Source: Lysobacterales bacterium UBA5700
Lineage (GTDB): Bacteria > Pseudomonadota > Gammaproteobacteria > Xanthomonadales > Xanthomonadaceae
NCBI GenBank assembly: GCA_002420085.1
Contig: DIHI01000005.1
Location: 53,506 to 59,885 of the forward strand
DNA: 6,380 nt
Direction of reading: 5' to 3'
Of this stretch, positions 1 to 4,400 are shown piece after piece; position 1 is the stretch's first letter; each line of letters begins with the position of its first letter. A program made the position numbers and the translations under genes. The notes beneath the pieces were generated by a model, which was not told where the DNA came from, searched no databases, and saw nothing but the letters and a program-made list of their open reading frames with translations.

Positions 1-166
1 ATCGTCGATTCGCCACACGCGGCGGTACCCTCCGGTGGCCAGACAGGCAACCTGAACACCCCCCGGCATCCGGCACTGCGTGATGCATCCTGCCCTTCCG
101 TGTAACGGTCGCCACAGAGCATACGGGCACCCGCTGCCAACGGCAAGCCAGCCGTGAACAGTCAGG
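1..166. other. Left-edge stretch with no supported gene
   Basis: This stretch lies downstream of the minus-strand FHA-like gene. I see no RNA gene, repeat or recognisable coding sequence. A minus-strand frame opens with ATG at 120-122 and runs without a stop to the window edge (about 40 codons, beginning MLCGDRYTEG). It lacks a clear Shine-Dalgarno sequence and resembles no family I know, so it is not called. A plus-strand frame open at base 1 stops at 103-105 and is also unrecognised. A short inverted repeat, ACGGC (140-144) and GCCGT (151-155) with a 6-base loop, lies just past the FHA gene stop. It could be a weak 3' hairpin, but it has no T-tract. Confidence 0.4.
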
Positions 167-1006
167 TCAAAGCAGCAGCAGGGTGGTCAGTGCCGCGAAC
201 ACCGCAGCCGCGATCACCAGCCACCATCCGGCATCCAGACCATCGTGAGGGCGAAGCGATCGCCCACCCCCGTGCTCGGAGTGTGGCCCGAACGCCGACC
301 GGGAATCCGAACGGACGTCGGCCTCGCCGTGGCCGGTCTGCGGTGATGACTTGCCTTCCTCGGCCAGTTCCGGCAATTCGACCTGGAAGCGATGACCGGC
401 GCAGACCAACTGATCACCGCCACACAGACGGGCGATCTCGACTCGCCAACCATTGACTTCGACCCCGGCCTCGGGTGCGCCGGAACGAACGATCAGGCCG
501 TGCCCATCCGGCTCCAGCCGCAGCCAGCGTGCCGGAATCGATGGTTCATCGAGCACGATCCCGCAGTGCCGATCCGAACCGATCCAGAGTGTCTGCGTAA
601 TCGGAAAGGTTCGCCCGGAATGACTCCCGGACAGCCCGCGCAAGGCGCGCCTGGGCGGGATCGATGGACAGCCCCCGAGCTCCGGCCCATGGCTCGTCGC
701 CGGCTCGACCACCGGGACGCCCGGTATCCGCGACGACCTCAATCGAACCCGAACCGCACCGACACTGAGCAGATCGCCCAGACGCAGACAGGCCAGTTCC
801 TGGATCGGTCGACCATTGACGTGGCACAGGCTGGGCTCGCTGGCATGCAGCCAAAGGCCAAGCGGCCCACGGAACACGCTGACACGGCGCCGCTCATCGA
901 CGTCGGCACCGACCCGCACGCGACCATCGGCAACGAAACCGATGCGGGTCTCGCCGGAACGGAGTTCGACTTCTGGATGCTCGCCGCCCGGAAAGAACAG
1001 GCGCAT
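167..1006 (-). CDS. Tail-anchored protein with two degenerate FHA-like domains
   Basis: Predicted 279-residue protein. Residues 1-90 look like an N-terminal FHA-like beta sandwich: it starts MRLFFPGGEH, has RIG at 21-23 and a late V-NG motif at 63-65. Residues 120-210 form a second, clearer FHA-like domain, with IGSDRHCGIVL at 142-152, Ser156, VNG at 184-186 and a GDQL turn at 197-200. FHA domains normally bind phosphothreonine through a GR...S..H signature. Here the expected Arg is replaced (GSD) and the S..H stretch reads SIPAR, so phosphopeptide binding is doubtful. A polar linker (about 211-257) leads to a C-terminal hydrophobic segment at 259-279 (GWWLVIAAAVFAALTTLLLL). This suggests a tail-anchored inner-membrane protein with a cytoplasmic FHA portion. 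The ATG at 1006 was chosen because the domain starts there. In-frame ATG at 1027 and GTG at 1063 would add 7 or 19 residues that look unstructured. The gene is divergent from the PHA-system gene. No kinase, phosphatase or secretion partner is visible. Confidence 0.8.
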   Translation of the reverse strand: MRLFFPGGEHPEVELRSGETRIGFVADGRVRVGADVDERRRVSVFRGPLGLWLHASEPSLCHVNGRPIQELACLRLGDLLSVGAVRVRLRSSRIPGVPVVEPATSHGPELGGCPSIPPRRALRGLSGSHSGRTFPITQTLWIGSDRHCGIVLDEPSIPARWLRLEPDGHGLIVRSGAPEAGVEVNGWRVEIARLCGGDQLVCAGHRFQVELPELAEEGKSSPQTGHGEADVRSDSRSAFGPHSEHGGGRSLRPHDGLDAGWWLVIAAAVFAALTTLLLL

Positions 1007-1147
1007 GGCAGGATCTCTTTGGCCCATGCCGACTTTACCATGCGCGCCCCGGGCACCGGCCACCGAAACGGCATGGCGTTCGGCAGGTCGATCGCCGCAC
1101 TTGGATGGCGGCCCGACAAGGTAGACAATGCCGAACCGGAGGAACCC
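1007..1147. promoter_or_regulatory. Divergent intergenic region between FHA-like and PHA-system genes
   Basis: This 141-bp spacer must carry the start signals for both divergent genes, unless the FHA-like gene starts further upstream at 1027 or 1063. On the plus strand TTGGAT (1101-1106) and GACAAT (1124-1129) are separated by 17 bases and loosely resemble -35 and -10 boxes. They would place the transcript start almost on the ribosome binding site, so the match is weak. On the minus strand a TGGTAAAGT stretch near 1034-1042 resembles an extended -10 without a matching -35. No operator palindrome was found. Confidence 0.3.
1138..1142 (+). promoter_or_regulatory. Ribosome binding site of the PHA-system gene
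   Basis: GGAGG lies 5 bases before the ATG at 1148. It fixes the start of the small gene within a much longer plus-strand open frame that begins at 392 and is otherwise antisense to the FHA-like gene. Confidence 0.75.
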
Positions 1148-1453
1148 ATGTCAAACATCGAAATCAGACACCGCCACAGCCGCAAGAAAGCCGATGCCCG
1201 CGCCGCCATCGAGCGGATCGCCGAACACATCGCGGAGAAATTCGATGTCGCCTACGCCTGGGACGGCGACCAATTGGCCTTCGACCGCAGCGGCGTCCAC
1301 GGGCTGATCAAACTGGTCGGCAAGGAGATCCAGGTCAGCGCCCATCTGAGCTTCTTCCTGGCGATGCTTCGGGGACCGATCGAGGCGGAGATCCGGCGTT
1401 ACCTCGACGAGGAGTTCGGCCCGGAGTCGAACGGTGGGAACGGCGCCGGATGA
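1148..1453 (+). CDS. Polyhydroxyalkanoic acid system family protein
   Basis: A 101-residue protein matching the small PHA granule-region family (TIGR02610-type, as I remember it). Recognisable features are the N-terminal IEIRHRHSRKKADAR stretch, a helix with ERIAEHIAEKF (22-32), the AYAWDGDQLAFDRSGVHG core (35-52), a short strand IQVSAHL (61-67) and a C-terminal helix with IEAEIRRYLDEEF (78-90). Members are encoded among PHA storage genes in some Gammaproteobacteria and are thought to act at or near PHA granules; no enzymatic activity is established that I know of. Length is normal for the family. The start is set by the Shine-Dalgarno sequence 5 bases upstream. The last 11 residues are Gly/Asn-rich and lie in the region overlapping the convergent gene. 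No PHA synthase, depolymerase or phasin gene lies within this window, so its link to storage granules rests on the family name alone. Confidence 0.85.
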   Translation: MSNIEIRHRHSRKKADARAAIERIAEHIAEKFDVAYAWDGDQLAFDRSGVHGLIKLVGKEIQVSAHLSFFLAMLRGPIEAEIRRYLDEEFGPESNGGNGAG

Positions 1454-2157
1454 GCCTCGAACAGCCGCCGTGAGACCTCCCGCTCCTGCTCGGCGATCCG
1501 GTTGAGGAAGTCATCGGCACCGCCGAGCTGCCGAAACGCCGTGAAACCGCGTTCCAGGAACGATTGCAGTTCGGCCAGCCCGGCCAACCGGGCCGGCGTT
1601 CGCGACAGCCGCAGCAAGCGCTCGACGCCATGCTTGTGGACCGCCCAGTCGAGATCACGACCGACCGCAACGATCAGATCGATCTGATGTCGGCGCGCCC
1701 GTCGGCAGCCGGCGCTGCGATAGGCGCTGGCGTAAACCTCGGCATCGATCACCGGGCAGCCACCCGAACCCACCGGCAGACGATCGGCGACCCGCAGATC
1801 GAAGGCATGGCTGAGCACGTTCAACTCGACCGCCTGCACCGCCGCGCGCAGCACCCGCACCGGCAGCAGACGCGCCATCAGCGGCAACAGCCGTGCCAGA
1901 TCACGATCACGACTGGAAAAATCGCGGTCCCCGTACAGGTCTTCCAGGAAGAACTGCGCTGCCGGACGGGTCTGCGGGTCGTCGAGCAGGTCGGCGAAAC
2001 TGCCCATCAGCCGGCCATGCTGCCATCGACGCAAGGCCAACAGGCGCGCCTGACGGTCTCCGGTCAACCGCCCCGGATCATTGAGACGCTGCTGCCAGGC
2101 CAGGCGATTGCCCAGGGCATGCCGCAGCCGGTGGTGCTGATCGGAGTGCTCGCTCAT
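1399..2157 (-). CDS. Conserved hypothetical protein with FFLEDLYG motif
   Basis: A 252-residue, apparently soluble and largely helical protein rich in Arg and Leu. Its signature is FFLEDLYGDRDF at residues 69-80, followed by SSRDRDLARLLPLM (81-94). I recognise this motif from unannotated gammaproteobacterial proteins but know of no experimentally assigned function. There is no signal peptide or membrane segment. The C-terminus (236-252) is Pro/Ser-rich and probably disordered; it is encoded across the overlap with the PHA-system gene. The ATG at 2157 is immediately preceded by an in-frame GTG at 2160; a GGGGA element lies 7 bases before the GTG and 10 before the ATG, so either could be used. 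The gene lies tail to tail with the PHA-system gene and about 330 bp downstream of the nucleotidase stop on the same strand, so it could be transcribed alone or as a distal operon member. Coding status is supported by the motif; function is unknown. Confidence 0.8.
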   Translation of the reverse strand: MSEHSDQHHRLRHALGNRLAWQQRLNDPGRLTGDRQARLLALRRWQHGRLMGSFADLLDDPQTRPAAQFFLEDLYGDRDFSSRDRDLARLLPLMARLLPVRVLRAAVQAVELNVLSHAFDLRVADRLPVGSGGCPVIDAEVYASAYRSAGCRRARRHQIDLIVAVGRDLDWAVHKHGVERLLRLSRTPARLAGLAELQSFLERGFTAFRQLGGADDFLNRIAEQEREVSRRLFEAHPAPFPPFDSGPNSSSR

Positions 2158-2483
2158 CACACCAGTGTCCCCGATCCGGTGGCCGGCCGCGAGTCCCGCT
2201 CGATCCCGTGTGTAGCCAACGCCGTACTGACCCCTGTGTCCAAGGCTGAAGTGTCGCCGTTCGATTGGAAGGGACGTGACGCGGGGGAGCCTCAGGCTGC
2301 GTCAGCGGGAAGTGGATCGGTCGGAGTGGTGCAGGCGCTGTCGGCACGCCGGTTGAAGCCGTGGGCAGCGGCCCGTCGTTCCCGCTCTGCCATCCGGCCG
2401 GAAGCCCGCCCTCCCCTCCGCTCCTGCCCCGCCACACGCCCGCCGCAGGCAATCGTCGCGCGATTGACAGCGAGGCAATCGAA
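2158..2483. other. Non-coding spacer with inverted repeats
   Basis: About 325 bp between the nucleotidase stop and the start of the FFLEDLYG gene. Open frames on both strands cross it, but none has a recognisable product or a start with a good Shine-Dalgarno sequence. It contains a bulged hairpin (2277-2304), a GGCCGGCC palindrome (2181-2188), a pyrimidine-rich plus-strand tract (about 2404-2444) and tandem GCAATCG inverted repeats at its right end. A promoter for the FFLEDLYG gene is expected here, but I could not identify convincing -35 and -10 boxes. Confidence 0.5.
2277..2304. repeat. Bulged inverted repeat
   Basis: Outer arms TGACGC (2277-2282) and GCGTCA (2299-2304) enclose inner arms AGCC (2288-2291) and GGCT (2295-2298) with a TCA loop. 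The five G residues at 2283-2287 form a one-sided bulge. In RNA from either strand this gives ten base pairs. No T-tract follows on either side, so it is not a standard intrinsic terminator. Confidence 0.45.
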
Positions 2484-2497
2484 TCAGCCGCGATTGC
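2449..2497. repeat. Tandem GCAATCG inverted repeats over the nucleotidase 3' end
   Basis: Four copies of CAATCG or its complement alternate in 49 bases. GCAATCG is at 2449-2455, CGATTG at 2461-2466, GCAATCG at 2475-2481 and CGATTGC at 2491-2497. The first pair forms a 6-bp stem with loop TCGCG. The second forms a 7-bp stem with a 9-base loop that contains the nucleotidase stop codon. The outermost arms can also pair with each other (7 bp). The position fits an mRNA 3' end on the minus strand, but no T-run follows either hairpin, so a stability or Rho-linked role is more likely than intrinsic termination. Confidence 0.5.
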
Positions 2498-3467
2498 TGA
2501 CGCCATGCGGCACATGGCCGCTGGCGACATGCTGGCGGGCGTTCTCGATGTTGTGCGGGGAGTCGTCGAAGAAGATGTCGGCGCCGAAGGCGCGCAGGAA
2601 CGGACCTTTGTCGCGTCCTCCCAGGAACAGTGCTTCGTCCAGACGCACGCCCCAGTGGCGCAGGGTCAGGATCACTCGCTTGTGGGCCGGGGCCGATCGC
2701 GCCGTGACCAGAGCCGTGCGGATCGGCGAGGCCGCGCTCGGGAAGGCATCCTGGATTCGATGCAGGGCGGCCAGGAAGCGATGGAACGGGCCGCCGGAGA
2801 GCGGCTCCTCTGCGCGGCTGCGCTCGTGGTCGGCGAAAGCATCGACACCCTGCTCCTGACTGATCCGTTCGGATTCGTCGCCGAACAACACGGCATCGCC
2901 ATCGAAGGCGATCCGCAACTGATCGCTTGGGCGTTCCGGCGCCTTGGACGGCAGGATGGTGGCGGCGGCGATGCCGTGGTCGAGCGCGTGATGCACCGAT
3001 TCCGGATTGGCCGAGAGGAACAGATCGGCATCGAACGGTTTGATGTAGGGATAGACCGGCGCGCCGCTGGTGAATACCGCGCGAACGATGTCGAGGCCGT
3101 AGTGCTCGATCGAGTTGAAGATGCGCAGACCGGTGTCGGCCGAATTGCGCGACAGCAGGATCACCTCGATCTCGGGCAGATCGTCACGACCGAGTGCCTT
3201 GATCGCCAGCAGTTTGCGCACCAGGGGGAAGGCGATACCAGGGGTCAGCGGATCATTCTCGTGCTGGCGCTGGTGACCGGCATAGGCATCGATGCCCTCG
3301 GTCTCGAACAACGAGTGACTCTCTTCCAGATCGAACAGGGCGCGGGCGGTAATCGCGACCACCAGGCGGCGGCCGGGATCGACCGGGTGCAGGTCATGCC
3401 GGGCCGGGTGGCCGATCCTGTTGGCTGCGGGCGTGCGCCCTGGGGCGGGCGGGAACTCACCGATCAT
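2484..3467 (-). CDS. Cytosolic 5'-nucleotidase, cN-I type
   Basis: A 327-residue HAD-like phosphohydrolase of the 5'-nucleotidase family known from vertebrate NT5C1A/B (PF06189 type), which dephosphorylates nucleoside monophosphates, AMP preferentially in the animal enzymes. Family blocks seen in order: [16 protein letters not shown] (35-50), the [14 protein letters not shown] block (104-117), SANPESV (152-158), the catalytic [17 protein letters not shown] stretch (185-201) with the DGD pair Asp189 and Asp191, [10 protein letters not shown] (253-262), [15 protein letters not shown] (277-291) with candidate Lys287, and IFFDDSPHN (298-306). All catalytic blocks appear intact, so activity is likely; substrate preference is inferred. 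There is no signal peptide, so it should be cytoplasmic. The first 30 residues are Pro/Arg-rich and outside the conserved core. The ATG at 3467 overlaps the nadK stop as ATGA, implying translational coupling. The frame stays open to 3677, but those extra residues lie antiparallel to nothing conserved and sit inside nadK, so the coupled start is preferred. Confidence 0.9.
   Translation of the reverse strand: MIGEFPPAPGRTPAANRIGHPARHDLHPVDPGRRLVVAITARALFDLEESHSLFETEGIDAYAGHQRQHENDPLTPGIAFPLVRKLLAIKALGRDDLPEIEVILLSRNSADTGLRIFNSIEHYGLDIVRAVFTSGAPVYPYIKPFDADLFLSANPESVHHALDHGIAAATILPSKAPERPSDQLRIAFDGDAVLFGDESERISQEQGVDAFADHERSRAEEPLSGGPFHRFLAALHRIQDAFPSAASPIRTALVTARSAPAHKRVILTLRHWGVRLDEALFLGGRDKGPFLRAFGADIFFDDSPHNIENARQHVASGHVPHGVSNRG
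3464..3467 (-). promoter_or_regulatory. ATGA stop/start overlap of nadK and 5'-nucleotidase
   Basis: On the minus strand the four bases read ATGA: the nucleotidase ATG (3465-3467) shares two bases with the nadK TGA (3464-3466). This is a classic termination-reinitiation junction and places the two genes on one transcript. It also decides the nucleotidase start over in-frame alternatives further upstream inside nadK. Confidence 0.8.
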
Positions 3468-4243
3468 GTCAGAAATTGCTCGTTGAGGATGCGCTCGTCG
3501 AGGCTGTGCTCGGGATCGAACAGCAGGGTCACGGCGTGTTCGGCGCTGGCGCGGACATCGACCCGGACGACATCGCGGACTTCCCGCGAGTCGGCGGTGA
3601 CACTGACCGGACGCTTGTCCGGGTCGAGGATTTCCAGGGCGACTTCGGTGCCGTCGGGCAGGATCGCTCCGCGCCACCGGCGCGGCCGGAAGGCGGCGAT
3701 CGGGGTCAGGGCGATCACCCGTGAATCCAATGGCAGGATCGGACCATGGGCGGAGAAGTTGTAGGCGGTGCTGCCGGCCGGGGTGGCGACGATCACGCCA
3801 TCGCAGACCAGTTCATCCAGGCGTGCCTCGCCGTTGAGCAAGACCCGGATGTGGGCGGTCTGGCGAGTCTCGCGCAACAGTGCGACCTCGTTGTAGGCCC
3901 GTGCCGTGACAGTTCGTCCGCTGGCCGTGCTTGCCGTCATCACCAGCGGCCGCAGCACGGTCGGCACCGCCCTGGCGATGCGCTCGGGCAAGGCATCCAG
4001 TCGGTACTCGTTGAGCAGGAAACCAACCGAGCCCAAGCGCATGCCATACACCGGCAACTTGCGCACCCGTCCGCTCTGGCCATGCAGGGTTTGCAGCATG
4101 AAGCCATCGCCGCCGAGCGCGCACAACACTTCGGCGCGTTCGGATGGATGCTGGCCATAGCGCTCGATCAGCGCCTGCAAGGCCGCCTGGGCCGGCTCGG
4201 TCGGGCTGGCCAGAAAGGCGATTCGGCTCGGCATGGCGCTCAC
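3464..4243 (-). CDS. nadK: NAD kinase (NAD+/NADH kinase)
   Basis: A 259-residue cytoplasmic enzyme that phosphorylates NAD to NADP using ATP or polyphosphate, the only known de novo route to NADP. Diagnostic motifs are all present: GGDG at 44-47 with catalytic Asp46, [15 protein letters not shown] (66-80), AYNEV (116-120), [16 protein letters not shown] (147-162) and SAHGPILPL (164-172), followed by [10 protein letters not shown] (186-195) and [13 protein letters not shown] (213-225). The protein is the short form without the N-terminal extension of the Escherichia coli enzyme, and its sequence closely resembles Xanthomonadales NAD kinases as I remember them. The start is a GTG at 4243 with GGGAG 7 bases upstream; an ATG at 4234 would shorten it by three residues but is badly spaced. 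It sits 157 bp downstream of the glutamate dehydrogenase gene on the same strand and overlaps the 5'-nucleotidase gene by ATGA. Confidence 0.95.
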   Translation of the reverse strand: MSAMPSRIAFLASPTEPAQAALQALIERYGQHPSERAEVLCALGGDGFMLQTLHGQSGRVRKLPVYGMRLGSVGFLLNEYRLDALPERIARAVPTVLRPLVMTASTASGRTVTARAYNEVALLRETRQTAHIRVLLNGEARLDELVCDGVIVATPAGSTAYNFSAHGPILPLDSRVIALTPIAAFRPRRWRGAILPDGTEVALEILDPDKRPVSVTADSREVRDVVRVDVRASAEHAVTLLFDPEHSLDERILNEQFLT

Positions 4244-4250
4244 ATCGCGT

Positions 4251-4255
4251 CTCCC
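4251..4255 (-). promoter_or_regulatory. Ribosome binding site of nadK
   Basis: The minus strand reads GGGAG, then 7 bases, then the GTG start at 4243. An ATG at 4245 is out of frame and runs straight into TGA, so it is not the start. The spacing favours GTG over the in-frame ATG at 4234. Confidence 0.6.
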
Positions 4256-4348
4256 GTGAAACGGCTGTCCAGCTTAACCTGCATTGACTCCGCTCACTGC
4301 CCTGTCCCATCCCGACCCGATCGCGAGCCGGACGGATGGCCGGACGCG

Positions 4349-4400
4349 GTGGCGCTGATCGGGCGAACGCCGACCACCTCGGCGCGACACCGGGCGCCAC
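4349..4400 (-). terminator. Candidate nested hairpin after glutamate dehydrogenase
   Basis: Starting right after the dehydrogenase stop, outer 7-bp arms GTGGCGC (4349-4355) and GCGCCAC (4394-4400) enclose an inner perfect 6-bp stem CGCCGA (4368-4373) and TCGGCG (4379-4384) with a 5-base loop. The stems are GC-rich and well placed for transcript termination, but only TT follows the inner stem on the minus strand and no T-tract follows the outer one. It may be an attenuating or Rho-associated 3' structure rather than a full intrinsic terminator. Confidence 0.35.

Larger units (their letters stand above)
4244..4400. other. Spacer between glutamate dehydrogenase and nadK
   Basis: A 157-bp spacer read on the minus strand from the dehydrogenase stop to the nadK start. 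The part nearest the dehydrogenase contains a nested hairpin (4349-4400). The part nearest nadK carries its Shine-Dalgarno sequence. I found no convincing sigma-70 promoter, so whether nadK has its own promoter or depends on read-through is undecided. No small gene is evident. Confidence 0.4.

Noticed and set aside
140..155. ACGGC/GCCGT hairpin as terminator of the FHA-like gene
   Set aside because: Only five base pairs and no T-tract; too weak to call.
1101..1129. TTGGAT and GACAAT as a promoter for the PHA-system gene
   Set aside because: Box similarity is partial and the implied transcript start would fall only about two bases before the Shine-Dalgarno sequence; kept only as a weak note in the spacer entry.
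392..1147. Long plus-strand open frame continuous with the PHA-system gene
   Set aside because: It is antisense to the FHA-like gene, its residues are low-complexity Pro/Arg/Thr-rich, and the family match and ribosome binding site begin only at 1148.
2078..2530. 150-codon minus-strand frame spanning the spacer
   Set aside because: It overlaps the ends of two better-supported genes in another frame, is Pro/Arg/Ala-rich without motifs, and has no good start signal.
1564..2859. 431-codon plus-strand open frame
   Set aside because: It runs antisense to the FFLEDLYG and nucleotidase genes, has no recognisable domain and reflects GC-rich shadow coding.
3468..3677. Extended N-terminus for the 5'-nucleotidase
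   Set aside because: The 70 added residues are Arg/Pro-rich, lie wholly inside nadK in another frame, and the ATGA-coupled ATG at 3467 is a better start.
2361..3764. 467-codon plus-strand open frame
   Set aside because: It is antisense to the well-supported 5'-nucleotidase and nadK; its translation (rich in Gly, Arg, Gln, Asp) is the typical mirror of a high-GC gene.
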